This document shows, in pieces, positions 55,597-64,000 of a DNA stretch of 64,000 nucleotides; position 1 is the stretch's first letter; each line of letters begins with the position of its first letter. A program made the translations under genes and the position numbers. Source of the DNA: Curtobacterium flaccumfaciens pv. betae (GTDB lineage: Bacteria; Actinomycetota; Actinomycetes; Actinomycetales; Microbacteriaceae); NCBI RefSeq assembly GCF_026241855.1, contig NZ_JAPJDC010000001.1, positions 2,170,001-2,234,000 on the forward strand, in the 5' to 3' direction. A model generated the notes under the pieces. That model made no database searches and was not told the DNA's origin. It saw nothing but the letters and a program-made list of their open reading frames with translations.

Positions 55597-57335
55597 TGCA
55601 CCTCACTCGCTGCGGTCAGGCCCTGTGTGAACCCGAGCAGGACCACTTTGCCATCCGAGGCGACCGGCGGCACGTAGAAGAGCAGCTGGACGCTGTAGGT
55701 CGCGCTGATGCCCTTCTTGCTCGTGTCCACGCCGGACAGTGCCTTGACGGCACCCTCGGTGTTCACCTCGGCGCCGGAGGCGGTCGGGGTCACCTTCTCG
55801 ACCTCGTCCAGGTCGGCGGAGACCAGGGCACCGGCATCGTCGGTCGCGATGGCGACGGCGGAGTCGGCCGGGACCTCGGACGAGTACTCGATCTTCGCCG
55901 TGTCCGGCAGCGCCTTGGCCTTCTTGTCCTTGTACGCCTTGCCGATGGTGGTGCGGAGCGCATCGCCCTCGGTCGCGAACAGGTCGGCGTACTCGCTGGC
56001 GGTGTCCTTCGACAGGATGTCGCCGTACGCGGTCGCCACCTGGTCGGGCTGGATCGTCAGGAGCTTCGACTCCGGCGCGAGCAGTGCGGCACCGATCGTC
56101 GTCGGCGCGAGGCTCGGGATCTTCGCGTCGGCCTCGAGCGAGACGTCGTACGCCACCTTGTAGGGATCACGGGCGCTGTCCTGCACCAGGGTCAGGGCCT
56201 GCGGCGCCGACTTGGCGTCGCAGTCCTCGGCGACGATCGTGAAGACCGTGCGCGGCCAGCTGTCGGTCTGCTGCGGCAGCGCAACGCACACCTGCGCGGC
56301 CGAGATCGCCGGGGGCGCCTTGACGTCCGCGTCCTTCGCGCGGATCGCGTAGTTCGCCTCGCGCAGTTCGAGCGCGGCACCCGTGAAACGGGTCCCGGCG
56401 AGCCTGCTGTCACGGGTTTCGTCGGCCTGCTTCGCCACGGCGGCGGTGCGCTGCACGACACGGGTGATCTGCTGCTTGGTCGCAGCCGTCGGCTCGGTCG
56501 TGTCCGCCGCCCCGGTGGCGGTGGCCGTCGGCGTCGCGGTGGCGAGCGACGGGTCGCCACCCTGCGGCCAGTAGTCCGAGGAACAGCCGGCCAGGGTCAG
56601 GGCACCGACGAGCAGCACCGGCACACCGACGAAGGCGCGCGATCCACGGCGACCGGGACGCGGCACCTGCGCGCCGGCTGCGGCAGCCCGGCGCGAGGCG
56701 CGCACCCGCGGCGGCCGGCTGCCCCCACTGCGACGACGGGGGCCGCGGCCGCGGCGCTGGTGCAGGAACGCGAGGACGAGCAGCACGAGGCCTCCGACGA
56801 CGAACACGCCACCGGCCACCAGCAGCGGACCGACCGCCGGGGTCGCGGTGTCCTGCGGCCAGGTGACGGACACGTCGCTCGGGGCCGCGGCCTTGCCGTC
56901 GCTGACGACGAGCACCGAGACGTCCTGCGGCAGACGCACGGTGAACTGCCCGGCACCGTCGTACTCCTGGTACCAGAGGTCGCTGCCCTTCGGCGAGGGG
57001 ACGCTCGTCCCGCTGCCCGAGGTCGATCCGACGAGCGATCCCTTCTCGGCGTCGAAGCGGAGCGTGGTGTGCTCGGCCTCACCGATCCAGGCGTCGACGT
57101 CGGCGGTCTTGCCGTAGGCCGCGAAGACCTTGCCGGAGCCGGACACGTTGATGCGCTGGTAGCCGGGGTTGGCGTTGAGGGTCGTCCCCGGGATCACCGT
57201 CACCGGGGCGGAACTGGTCGTCGAGCTCTCGGCCACGAGCGAGGACGGCGGCGCGAACACGGTCCGCTGTCCCACCGCCAGCGCCACGAGCAGCAGACCG
57301 ATGACGAAACTGACGATCGCCAGGACGAATCGCAC
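55593..57335 (-). CDS. Composite membrane protein: TM-ectodomain-TM joined to a lipoprotein-like half
   Basis: 580 residues. Part 1: TM1 (about 4-22), a Ser/Thr-rich extracytoplasmic domain (about 30-165), TM2 (about 170-191). A basic cytosolic linker (HQRRGRGPRRRSGGSRPPR...) leads to a second hydrophobic stretch with a perfect lipobox, LTLAGC at Cys251, followed by an extracytoplasmic domain of about 330 residues with a Thr/Ala-rich start. It looks like a membrane protein fused in frame to a lipoprotein. I do not recognise either domain with certainty. Co-transcribed with the thioredoxin-TPR gene, so a role in envelope protein quality is possible but unproven. Confidence 0.75.
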   Translation of the reverse strand: MRFVLAIVSFVIGLLLVALAVGQRTVFAPPSSLVAESSTTSSAPVTVIPGTTLNANPGYQRINVSGSGKVFAAYGKTADVDAWIGEAEHTTLRFDAEKGSLVGSTSGSGTSVPSPKGSDLWYQEYDGAGQFTVRLPQDVSVLVVSDGKAAAPSDVSVTWPQDTATPAVGPLLVAGGVFVVGGLVLLVLAFLHQRRGRGPRRRSGGSRPPRVRASRRAAAAGAQVPRPGRRGSRAFVGVPVLLVGALTLAGCSSDYWPQGGDPSLATATPTATATGAADTTEPTAATKQQITRVVQRTAAVAKQADETRDSRLAGTRFTGAALELREANYAIRAKDADVKAPPAISAAQVCVALPQQTDSWPRTVFTIVAEDCDAKSAPQALTLVQDSARDPYKVAYDVSLEADAKIPSLAPTTIGAALLAPESKLLTIQPDQVATAYGDILSKDTASEYADLFATEGDALRTTIGKAYKDKKAKALPDTAKIEYSSEVPADSAVAIATDDAGALVSADLDEVEKVTPTASGAEVNTEGAVKALSGVDTSKKGISATYSVQLLFYVPPVASDGKVVLLGFTQGLTAASEVQ

Positions 57336-57442
57336 GAACTCTCTCCCTACCGCGCCGGGGTGGGGATGTCGGCGCGCGAATCAGCGACTCAGGATAGCGA
57401 GCAACGCTGGACAGTGCATCAATCCGCGCTGTCGCCGGACTC

Positions 57443-57471
57443 AGACGCCCCGCTCCGGCCCCCACTACAAT
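57443..57471 (+). promoter_or_regulatory. Promoter -10 (TACAAT) for the DivIVA-like coiled-coil gene
   Basis: TACAAT at 57466-57471 is an excellent -10 hexamer, 47 bp before the start codon. The -35 position (57443-57448, AGACGC) does not match consensus, so an activator or other sigma contribution is possible. Confidence 0.4.
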
Positions 57472-57517
57472 CGACCGCGGGCCGAACCTGGCCCGCTGCC
57501 GACCCCAGGAGCGACAC

Positions 57518-59359
57518 GTGGCGAACGACGAGGCCGAGTTCGGAACCGAGCTGCGCGGGTACCGCCGCGACGAGGTGGAGCGTTCGCTGAACGACCTGCG
57601 ACGCGAGCTCATCAAGTCGAACAACGACCGCGCCGACGCCGCGAAGGAGATCCGTCTCCTGCAGGCCCGGGTCTCCGAGCTGCAGGGCGAGCTCGACGAA
57701 GCCGGCACCCCCACGTACAGCGGACTCGGCACCCGCCTCGAGTCCACCCTGCGCGTGGCCGAGGAGCAGTCGACCCGACTCATCAGCCAGGCGGACATCG
57801 ACGCCCAGCGGCTCCGTGCCTCGAGCCGCGCCGAAGCCGAGCGCACCGTCCGCGAAGCACAGGAAGAAGCGCGCGACACCCTCGAGGACGCCCGCACCCG
57901 CGCCACCAACGAGCTCACCCGCGCCCGCGCCGAGGCCGCCGACACCGTCGAGCGCGCCCGCGCCGAGGCCGGTCTGCTCACGCAGGACGCCCGCAACGAA
58001 GCTGCCGCGATCCGCGGTGCCGCCGTGACCGAGGCCGCCGAGGTCCGCTCCATCGCCATCCGCGAGACGAACGCCCTGCGCGCCCAGGTCGAGCACGAGG
58101 TCGCCGAGCTCCGCGAGATCGCACAGCGGGAGTCCGCCGAGGCCCGCACTGCCGCCGCCGAGCTCGACCGCGAGACCGAGCACCGCCGTTCGGTCTTCGA
58201 GGCCGAACACACCCGCCGAACCGAGGACCTCGACCGCGAGGAGACGACCCGACGCGAGGCCCTCGAGCGCGAGGTCACCGAGGGTCGTGCCGCCTGGCAC
58301 CGTGAGCGTGACGAGGAGCAGCAGGCACATGCGCTGGCCCTCGAGACCGGTCGCGCCGAACTCGAGTCCGAGGTCACGCGTCGCCGCGCCGAGCTCGACA
58401 CCGAGGTCGCGGACCGCCGCCGCGAGCTCGACGAGGAACTCGCCGCCGCCCGCGCCCAGTGGGACCGCGAACTCGCCGCCGCCCGCACCGCACTGGAGCA
58501 GGAGACCGAGGCGGCCCGTGCGCAGCTCCGCGTCGACGAGGAGCAGACCCGCGTCGAGAACGCGCGCCTGGTGCAGGAGACCGCCGACCGGATCGCCCGT
58601 GAGCTCGAGGAGCACGACGCCCGGATCGCGCAGGAGCGCGCGGAGGCCGATGCGGCAGCCGAGCGTGCTGTCCGTGAGCACGAGAACGCCATCGCCGCCC
58701 GACGCGAGCGTGAGCACGCCGAAGTCGACACCGAGATCGCCGACCGCCGCACCGCCGAGCTCGGCGTGCTCGAGGCCGAGCGCACCGCCCTGCGGCAGGA
58801 GATCGACACCGCCCGCGCCGCCCTGGTGAAGGAGCGCGACGAGGTCCGCGCCGAGATCGCCCGGGAGCGCGACGAAGCCCGCACGACGCTCGAGTCGGAG
58901 CTCGCCTCCCGACGTGACGACGCCGAGCAGGACTACCTGCGGAAGCACCACGAGACGGTGACCGAGACGCAGAAGTACCTGGACGAGGCGAACCTGCAGC
59001 TCGCCGAGGCCACGCGTCGTGCGACCGAGGCCCGTGAACGCGCCGAGCGCCTGCAGCAGGAGGCCGACGACCTCGAGCGCACCAGCACGGCCGAAGCCCA
59101 GGAGCACGCGCGCACCATCGTCGCCGACGCGCAGGACCGGGTGCACCGGATGGTCGCCGACGCCGAGGAGCGCACCGCCGGCGTCATCGCCGAGGCCGAG
59201 GACCGCCTGGCGGCGATCCGGACCGAACGCGAAGCCGTCGCGGGGTACCTCGAGAACCTCCGCGGGGTCCTCACGAACGCCACCGGCCTGCTCGGCACGG
59301 CACCCGCCGCAGCGTCCGATGCGGACGCTGACGACGACGTGGACGCGACCGAACGCTGA
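57518..59359 (+). CDS. Long coiled-coil protein with DivIVA-like N-terminus (Scy/FilP-like)
   Basis: 613 residues from the GTG at 57518 (AGGAG about 8 bases upstream). Residues 1-60 (FGTELRGYRRDEVERSLNDLRRELIKSNNDR) resemble the DivIVA membrane-tip domain. Residues about 75-570 are almost unbroken Glu/Arg/Ala-rich coiled coil; a short acidic tail follows. In Streptomyces, Scy and FilP with this organisation build the hyphal-tip cytoskeleton with DivIVA. In a rod or coryneform cell it may organise the pole or septum. Followed by a perfect 13-bp hairpin. Confidence 0.85.
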   Translation: MANDEAEFGTELRGYRRDEVERSLNDLRRELIKSNNDRADAAKEIRLLQARVSELQGELDEAGTPTYSGLGTRLESTLRVAEEQSTRLISQADIDAQRLRASSRAEAERTVREAQEEARDTLEDARTRATNELTRARAEAADTVERARAEAGLLTQDARNEAAAIRGAAVTEAAEVRSIAIRETNALRAQVEHEVAELREIAQRESAEARTAAAELDRETEHRRSVFEAEHTRRTEDLDREETTRREALEREVTEGRAAWHRERDEEQQAHALALETGRAELESEVTRRRAELDTEVADRRRELDEELAAARAQWDRELAAARTALEQETEAARAQLRVDEEQTRVENARLVQETADRIARELEEHDARIAQERAEADAAAERAVREHENAIAARREREHAEVDTEIADRRTAELGVLEAERTALRQEIDTARAALVKERDEVRAEIARERDEARTTLESELASRRDDAEQDYLRKHHETVTETQKYLDEANLQLAEATRRATEARERAERLQQEADDLERTSTAEAQEHARTIVADAQDRVHRMVADAEERTAGVIAEAEDRLAAIRTEREAVAGYLENLRGVLTNATGLLGTAPAAASDADADDDVDATER

Positions 59360-59368
59360 CGGTCCACC

Positions 59369-59397
59369 GCCTGGAGGCGCGACCCGCGCCTCCAGGC
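59369..59397. terminator. Hairpin between convergent coiled-coil and hydrolase genes
   Basis: GCCTGGAGGCGCG (59369-59381) pairs exactly with CGCGCCTCCAGGC (59385-59397), loop ACC, 9 bp after the stop. Symmetrical, so it can serve both genes. Confidence 0.75.
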
Positions 59398-59446
59398 AGT
59401 GCCACCTGGTGCAGATGGCGGGCCGCAGGGCGTCTTCCGGGCGTCG

Positions 59447-60184
59447 TCAGACCGGCCAGTGGGTCGGCAGCGGCGCGCTGCCAGGGACGACGAGGTCGGC
59501 GATCGCGTCGAGGACGATCCGCACGTACCGCTCCCCCACCCACAGGTGCTTCGCGCCCGCGACCGGCACGACCCGGACGTTCGGGGCGAGTGCGAACCGT
59601 GCCGCCGCGGCCTCGGGCTGCAGGAAGTCGTCGTGCTCCGGGACGAGCGCCACGACCGGGACCTCGACGGCAGCCCAGCGGGCGAGTTCCTCGTCCGAGG
59701 TACGGTGCAGCGGCGGGGACAGCAGGACGACCCCGGCGACCGTGCCGGCCTCGACGTGTTCGAGCGCGTGCTTGAGGATCACCTCGGTGCCGAAGGACCA
59801 CCCCACCAGCCACGGCGTCGGCAGGCCGCGGTCGATGACCTCGGCGACGGCGGCTCGCAGGTCGAAGCCCTCGGACACACCCTCGCCGAAGACGCCCTCG
59901 GACGTGCCGCGCGGCGACGTGACGGACCGGAAATTGAACCGCAGCACCGCGATGTCGGCGAGGGCGGGCAACCGCGCGGCGGCCTTCTTGAGCACGTGTG
60001 AGTCCATGAACCCGTGCGCGGTGGGCAGCGGGTGGAGCGTGACGATGGTTCCACGGGCCGAGGTGTCGGCAGGCTCGGCGAGTTCACCGACGAGCGTCAG
60101 GTGGTCGTCCGTGACCAGCTCGAGCTCGGTGCGACGGGCCGGCAGCTCGGTGGCGGATCGAATCTCGGTGTCGTGCTCGGTCAT
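59447..60184 (-). CDS. Alpha/beta hydrolase
   Basis: 245 residues. Oxyanion region TLHPLPTAHGFMDSHVLKK, nucleophile Ser in LVGWSFGTEV (G-x-S-x-G), acid Asp in VPEHDDFL and His in GAKHLWVGE. The HP(L)P(T)-x-H-G-G/F pattern and size resemble the small serine-hydrolase type also found in bacterial esterases of the OsmC/DLH-related group; substrate unknown. Start overlaps the next gene's stop by 4 bp (60181-60184). Confidence 0.82.
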   Translation of the reverse strand: MTEHDTEIRSATELPARRTELELVTDDHLTLVGELAEPADTSARGTIVTLHPLPTAHGFMDSHVLKKAAARLPALADIAVLRFNFRSVTSPRGTSEGVFGEGVSEGFDLRAAVAEVIDRGLPTPWLVGWSFGTEVILKHALEHVEAGTVAGVVLLSPPLHRTSDEELARWAAVEVPVVALVPEHDDFLQPEAAAARFALAPNVRVVPVAGAKHLWVGERYVRIVLDAIADLVVPGSAPLPTHWPV

Positions 60185-60483
60185 GCGATGCTCCAGCAGT
60201 GGTTGTGCCAGTGCCGGCGTGACGCCAGGTCGGCGGCGTCACCGAGCACGCCGTCCGCCCGCCAGACGACCACGTGGGCGGTGCCGGGCACGACGGTTCC
60301 GCCGCACCCCGGGCAGATGTACTCCTTCTGCGCCGACGCGGCCGAGATCGGCTGCACCTGGTACTCGCGACCGTGACGGACCTCGGTGCGCTTCCACGAG
60401 CTCATCAGCCGGTCGAGGGTGGTCTCCTCGTCAGGCTCGACGTCGCGACCACGGGGACGCCGCGGTCGGTTGCTGCGCGGCAC
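60181..60483 (-). CDS. Small zinc-ribbon protein with C-terminal HxxxCW
   Basis: 100 residues. Arg-rich N-terminus, CPGCGG (about 57-62) followed by HVVVW and a C-terminal RRHWHNHCWSI, giving a likely C2HC or C2H2 zinc site. Conserved small actinobacterial protein type sometimes labelled ATP/GTP-binding without evidence. Co-transcribed with the downstream alpha/beta hydrolase. The transglycosylase-like gene ends 12 bp away on the same strand upstream. Confidence 0.7.
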   Translation of the reverse strand: MPRSNRPRRPRGRDVEPDEETTLDRLMSSWKRTEVRHGREYQVQPISAASAQKEYICPGCGGTVVPGTAHVVVWRADGVLGDAADLASRRHWHNHCWSIA

Positions 60484-60495
60484 CCGAGCAGCCGA

Positions 60496-61491
60496 TCAGT
60501 ACCAGTTGTTGGCCTGGCTGTGCCCCCAGGCACGACAGGGGGTGCCGTAGACGCCGGCGATGTAGTTGAGACCCCAGGTGATCTGCGTCGCCGGGTTGGT
60601 CTGCCAGTCGGCGCCCGCCGTGGCCATCTTGCTGCCGGGGAGGGCCTGCGGGATGCCGTACGCACCGCTGGGGTTGTAGGCGTTCACCCGCCAGCCGGAC
60701 TCCTTGTTCCACAGCGAGACCAGGCAGTTGTACTGGTCGGTCCCCCAGCCACGAGCCGTGACCTGCTGCAGGGCGATCGCCTGCGCGCTGCCCGGGTCGG
60801 GCGTCGCGGCGGTGGCGGCGAGCGTGTTGGCGGCCGAGACCGGCTGGGTCTCGGTGGCCGCGGCGTCCGCGGTGTCGTCGGTGGTCTCGGCGTCGGCCTC
60901 GTCCTCTTCGACGACGGGCTTGACGACCTTCGGGGCCGGGACGGTGACGTCGTAGCCGTCACGGTCGGCGGCGGCCACGGCGTAGGTGCCGTGCGCGGTG
61001 TACTGCTGCGGCGCCGGCGGGGTCTTCACGAGCACCGGGGTGTCGACCGCGGCCTGTGCCACGTCGGCCTGCAGCGGGTTGAACAGCGAGCCACCCACGA
61101 ACAAGAACACACCGACGAAGGACATCATCGGGGCCGTCGCGCGCTTGCGGGCCACGGCGTTCACCGACGAAGCGGCGGGCTTGCCGAGCTTCGGCGTCGC
61201 ACGACACTGCACCGTCGCGGTGCGCTGCTTCGCGGGACGCTGGTCGGCGTCGACGAGGGCGTCGTGCGCGAAGGACGCCACGCGCTCGTCGGACACGCGG
61301 TTCGCCGCCACCGACTTCGGCGTGGCGACCGGACCCGTCGTCGCGGGCGCTGCCTGCGGGGTCACCCCGAACGCCGACGTCTCCGTCGTACGGGTTCGCT
61401 GCATTGCCGCGCGGCGCTCACCGGAAGCCTGGAGGCTGAGGTGCTCGCGGGTATCGCGGTCGGAGCTTGAGTCTGCCGTGTGCCTGCCCAT
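60496..61491 (-). CDS. Secreted transglycosylase-like (SLT/Apf) surface protein
   Basis: 331 residues. A long charged cytosolic N-terminus (1-120) precedes one TM anchor (about 122-145; APMMSFVGVFLFVGGSLFNPL), an acidic Thr/Ala linker (about 170-230), and a C-terminal SLT-type domain (about 250-331): YNCLVSLWNKESGWRVNAYNPSGAYGIPQALPGSKM with catalytic Glu in NKESGW and the C-terminal GTPCRAWGHSQANNWY. The same C-terminal domain occurs in aggregation-promoting factors and RPF-like muralytic enzymes. It probably cleaves peptidoglycan during growth. The unusually long N-terminal extension is odd; residues 30 (an internal Met) offer a later start. Confidence 0.85.
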   Translation of the reverse strand: MGRHTADSSSDRDTREHLSLQASGERRAAMQRTRTTETSAFGVTPQAAPATTGPVATPKSVAANRVSDERVASFAHDALVDADQRPAKQRTATVQCRATPKLGKPAASSVNAVARKRATAPMMSFVGVFLFVGGSLFNPLQADVAQAAVDTPVLVKTPPAPQQYTAHGTYAVAAADRDGYDVTVPAPKVVKPVVEEDEADAETTDDTADAAATETQPVSAANTLAATAATPDPGSAQAIALQQVTARGWGTDQYNCLVSLWNKESGWRVNAYNPSGAYGIPQALPGSKMATAGADWQTNPATQITWGLNYIAGVYGTPCRAWGHSQANNWY

Positions 61492-61551
61492 GAGTAGGAC
61501 CAGGGTAACGGAACGATCACGGAAAGCGAAGCACCTGGGGACAGCGCGTCG

Positions 61552-62100
61552 TCACCGGACAGCGAGCATCACTTCGACGACGGCGTCGAGCAGCGCGTCG
61601 ACCTGCGCCTCGCGGTACCCGCCGTGCTTCGGGCGGAAGACGATCGAACGGACCTCGGTGAGGCTGAGCGGCTTTCCCTCGCGGAAGTACCCGGCGAGCC
61701 GGGCGGCGAACGCGTCGACGTCCTTCGGGTGGTAGCCGGTGCCGAGCACGTTGACCCGGCTGAACCGCTGGCCGTCGGGCCGCTCGAGCCGCGCCACGAC
61801 GTCGGATGCCTTCGTCCGCGCTTCGGCGTACCAGGCCTTCTTGCCGACCTCGCTCATCTCCCGCTCACGCTCACGGGCCGCGAAGGCGTCCTCGAGCCGT
61901 TCGAGCGCAGCGTCGACGTGCGACGTGGAGTACCCGCCCTTGCGCATCGAGAAGGCCGTGGCGCGGATCTTCGCGGCCTCGATGCCGGGGGCGCTGTCGT
62001 CTGCGGAGTACGCGCGCCGGGCGTCCTCGAGGAAACGCTCGACTTCGTCGACGTCGTAACCGAGGGCGGAACGGGCTGCGGTCGGGAAGGTGGTGGCCAC
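61552..62100 (-). CDS. DivIVA-domain protein
   Basis: 182 residues. Two DivIVA-type repeats: ALGYDVDEVERFLEDARRAY (about 12-31) with KIRATAFSMRKGGYSTSHVDAALERLEDAFAARE, and GTGYHPKDVDAFAARLAGYF with SIVFRPKHGGYREAQVDALLDAVVEVMLAV. The F-x-x-x-x-GGY-x-x-x-x-VD unit occurs twice. Unlike Wag31-type DivIVA it lacks a long coiled coil. Likely binds membrane or polar-growth proteins. Lies near the cdsA-frr-pyrH cluster. Confidence 0.85.
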   Translation of the reverse strand: MATTFPTAARSALGYDVDEVERFLEDARRAYSADDSAPGIEAAKIRATAFSMRKGGYSTSHVDAALERLEDAFAAREREREMSEVGKKAWYAEARTKASDVVARLERPDGQRFSRVNVLGTGYHPKDVDAFAARLAGYFREGKPLSLTEVRSIVFRPKHGGYREAQVDALLDAVVEVMLAVR

Positions 62101-62177
62101 GGCGTCATTCTGCCAGTCCGGACCCGTGGCACAACCTGGACGCGCTGAGTGCGGCGTTCAGCCCGACACGAGCGCGG

Positions 62178-63188
62178 TCAGTGGTTGACGATGAGGTACA
62201 GCACGTAGGCGACCGCAGCGGACGGCAGGATGCTGTCGATGCGGTCGAGCAGGCCGCCGTGTCCGGGCAGGAACGACGAGATGTCCTTGATGCCGAGGTC
62301 GCGCTTGATCATCGACTCGGTCAGGTCGCCGAGCGTGGCCGAACCGGAGATGAGCACACCGAGCAGGACGCCCGTCCACCAGGGCAGCCCGAGCATGAAC
62401 AGGGCCACCAGGATGCCGACGACGATGCTCGCCGCCACGGACCCGGCGAAGCCCTCCCACGTCTTCTTGGGGCTGATGCGCGGTGCCATCGGGTGCTTGC
62501 CGAGGTTCAGCCCGGTGGCGTACGCGCCGGTGTCGACCGCGACGACGACGAGGATGAACCCAATCACCCAGAGGTTGCCGTCCGGCTGGGCGGAGAGCAG
62601 CACGACGCAGGCGCCGAGCAGGGAGATGTAGGCCTGGACGAACAACCCGTTGCTGAGGTCACGGGCGACGTTGCCGGCCGGGGGCTTCTGCCGCGCGACG
62701 GCGACCTCGACCAGGCGCCAGACGCTGATCAGGACGATGCCGCCGAGCAGGGTGAACAGCGCCGCCACCTGCCCGACCAGGAACGCCGCCGGCACGATCG
62801 CGATCGCGACGGCGACACTCGGGATCCGCGGGACGTCGCGCCCGGCGAACCGCATCGCGCTCGTGAGCTCGTAGACGCCGACACCCAGCAGGAACGCCGC
62901 GACCACCATGAAGGACGGCGGCCAGAGGAGCAGCGTGCCGAGCATCACGACGGCGAACGCGAGCGCGATGCCGATCGCTGCCGGCAGGTTGCGCCCGGTC
63001 CGCGCGGTCAGCGCCTCGTTGCGCGCGCCGAAGTCGGCCTTGCGCTGGCGGAGCTGCGCCTCGAAGTCGGTGCGCGCCGCTCGTGCACGCGCATCGAAGT
63101 CCTGACGGAGCCCCTTCTTCACGGGCCCGCTCGACGCGGGCCCGTGCTCTGCTGTGGGGCGGTCATCGCCCTGGTCGGAGCGACGCAT
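62178..63188 (-). CDS. cdsA: Phosphatidate cytidylyltransferase
   Basis: 336 residues. A hydrophilic N-terminal extension (1-65; Arg/Gln-rich) precedes about eight TM segments and the CDP-DAG synthase signature SATLGDLTESMIKRDLGIKD...LPGHGGLLDRIDSIL near residues 280-320. It converts phosphatidic acid and CTP to CDP-diacylglycerol for all phospholipids. Start overlaps the frr stop by 1 bp, the common frr-cdsA arrangement. Confidence 0.94.
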   Translation of the reverse strand: MRRSDQGDDRPTAEHGPASSGPVKKGLRQDFDARARAARTDFEAQLRQRKADFGARNEALTARTGRNLPAAIGIALAFAVVMLGTLLLWPPSFMVVAAFLLGVGVYELTSAMRFAGRDVPRIPSVAVAIAIVPAAFLVGQVAALFTLLGGIVLISVWRLVEVAVARQKPPAGNVARDLSNGLFVQAYISLLGACVVLLSAQPDGNLWVIGFILVVVAVDTGAYATGLNLGKHPMAPRISPKKTWEGFAGSVAASIVVGILVALFMLGLPWWTGVLLGVLISGSATLGDLTESMIKRDLGIKDISSFLPGHGGLLDRIDSILPSAAVAYVLYLIVNH

Positions 63189-63742
63189 CAGACCTCGAGG
63201 AGTTCGGCTTCCTTCTTCTTCAGCGACTCGTCGATCTGGTCGACGTGCTTCTTCGTCAGGGCCTCGAGGTCCTTGTCGCCGCGCGAGATCTCGTCGTCGG
63301 AGATCTCACCCTTGAGTGCGTCGAGGTCGTCCTTGGCCTTGCGGCGGATGTTCCGGACGACGACCTTGTGGTCTTCGCCCTTCGTCCGCACGAGCTTGAC
63401 GAACTCCTTGCGGCGGTCCTTGGTGAGCTCCGGGATCGTCACGCGGACGATGTCGCCGTCGTTCGTCGGGCTGGCGCCGAGGTTCGGGAAGGTCGCGATC
63501 GCGCGCTCGATCTCCTTGAGCGCCGTCTTGTCGTACGGCGTCACGATGAGCGTGCGGGCCTCGGGCGTCTGCAGCGACGCGAGCTGCGCGAGCGGCGTCG
63601 GCGTGCCGTAGTACTCGACCGGGATCTTCTGGAAGAGCGCCGCGTTGATGCGGCCGGTGCGGACGGTCGAGAAGTCGTCCTTGGCGACCTCGACAGCCTT
63701 CGCCATCTTCTCGGTGGCTTCGGTCAGGACATCACTGATCAC
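63188..63742 (-). CDS. frr: Ribosome recycling factor
   Basis: 184 residues, standard length. [65 protein letters not shown] and [31 protein letters not shown] (in part) are all diagnostic. With EF-G it splits post-termination ribosomes. Lies 46 bp downstream of pyrH on the same strand, in the conserved pyrH-frr-cdsA order. Confidence 0.97.
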   Translation of the reverse strand: MISDVLTEATEKMAKAVEVAKDDFSTVRTGRINAALFQKIPVEYYGTPTPLAQLASLQTPEARTLIVTPYDKTALKEIERAIATFPNLGASPTNDGDIVRVTIPELTKDRRKEFVKLVRTKGEDHKVVVRNIRRKAKDDLDALKGEISDDEISRGDKDLEALTKKHVDQIDESLKKKEAELLEV

Positions 63743-63788
63743 GGTGTTACTCCTTCGGTACTGGCGTCGAGTCTAGTCAGCGCGGGGG

Positions 63789-64000
63789 TCAGTTGCTGAC
63801 GACGGTGCCGATGCGCTCGCCACGGATCGCGGCCTGGACGTTGCCCTCGCCCTCCATGCCGAAGACGTGCATCGGCATGCCGTTGTCCATGCAGAGCGAG
63901 AACGCGGTGGCGTCGACGACCTTGAGGCCCTTCAGCAGCGCGTCCTGGTAGGTCACGTGGTGCAGCTTCTCGGCCGAGGCGTCCTTCTTCGGGTCGGCGG
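63789..64000 (-). CDS. pyrH: UMP kinase, C-terminal 70 residues (5' end outside window)
   Basis: The visible part reads from an incomplete codon at 64000 to the stop at 63789: DATAFSLCMDNGMPMHVFGM and GNVQAAIRGERIGTVVSN are typical of the PyrH C-terminus. Phosphorylates UMP. The position before frr fits the conserved gene order. Confidence 0.93.
   Translation of the reverse strand, partial: ADPKKDASAEKLHHVTYQDALLKGLKVVDATAFSLCMDNGMPMHVFGMEGEGNVQAAIRGERIGTVVSN

Overview
The window is chromosomal DNA of a high-GC actinobacterium, most likely a member of the Microbacteriaceae such as Curtobacterium or a close relative. This is inferred from very high GC, the one-piece Kgd-type 2-oxoglutarate dehydrogenase E1/E2, an RsrA/SigR-type redox sigma pair, the GlgE alpha-glucan pathway, DivIVA-type proteins, the order prfB-ftsE-ftsX-smpB-ssrA, and a tmRNA tag ending in FALAA. 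I see no rRNA, tRNA, CRISPR array, insertion sequence or prophage. Almost the whole window is tightly packed housekeeping and regulatory genes, many overlapping by ATGA.

Layout. 1-2.8 kb: the end of a two-component locus (histidine kinase, a membrane protein that looks like a decayed kinase, a NarL-type regulator). 2.9-12.5 kb: an MFS exporter, small proteins, a GT87-like membrane glycosyltransferase, YceI, NAD(P)HX dehydratase, a HAD hydrolase, an old yellow enzyme and two CNNM/CorC-type membrane proteins. 12.6-18.5 kb: GuaB1, Kgd and a GNAT enzyme. 18.5-20.7 kb: a TasA-like secreted protein followed by a SipW-type signal peptidase fused to a LamG domain. 20.7-24.3 kb: rsrA-sigR, divergent aroA, rsgA. 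24.3-31.5 kb: a repeat-rich gap, a YhgE-like permease, HisN, a 14-TM MFS exporter and a large LuxR regulator. 32-37.4 kb: glmS, a membrane metallopeptidase, a MetY-type enzyme with a flavin monooxygenase. 37.5-40.1 kb: an HbpS/SenS/SenR-like sensing module. 40.1-45.7 kb: a lysine-rich protein, ssrA, smpB, ftsX, ftsE, prfB. 46.2-54.3 kb: a cysteine desulfurase and glgX-glgE-glgB. 54.6-64 kb: thioredoxin-TPR protein, a composite membrane lipoprotein, a long DivIVA/Scy-like coiled coil, a hydrolase pair, a transglycosylase-like surface protein, a DivIVA-domain protein, then cdsA, frr and the end of pyrH.

The most unusual points are: (i) the signal peptidase-LamG fusion, where the segment joining the two halves looks like a SipW-dependent signal sequence, so the enzyme may carry its own substrate; (ii) a family of six near-perfect palindromes (core GGGAGGCCCG...CGGGCCTCCC) placed just downstream of genes, which looks like a dispersed terminator family; (iii) a SigR-type promoter for sigR whose -35 lies inside the aroA coding region; (iv) several intergenic blocks of nested inverted and tandem repeats (7.1, 24.3-24.7 and 54.4 kb) that no gene explains; and (v) a heme/redox HbpS-SenS-SenR-like set. 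All functional calls come from reading motifs by eye; no database search was possible.
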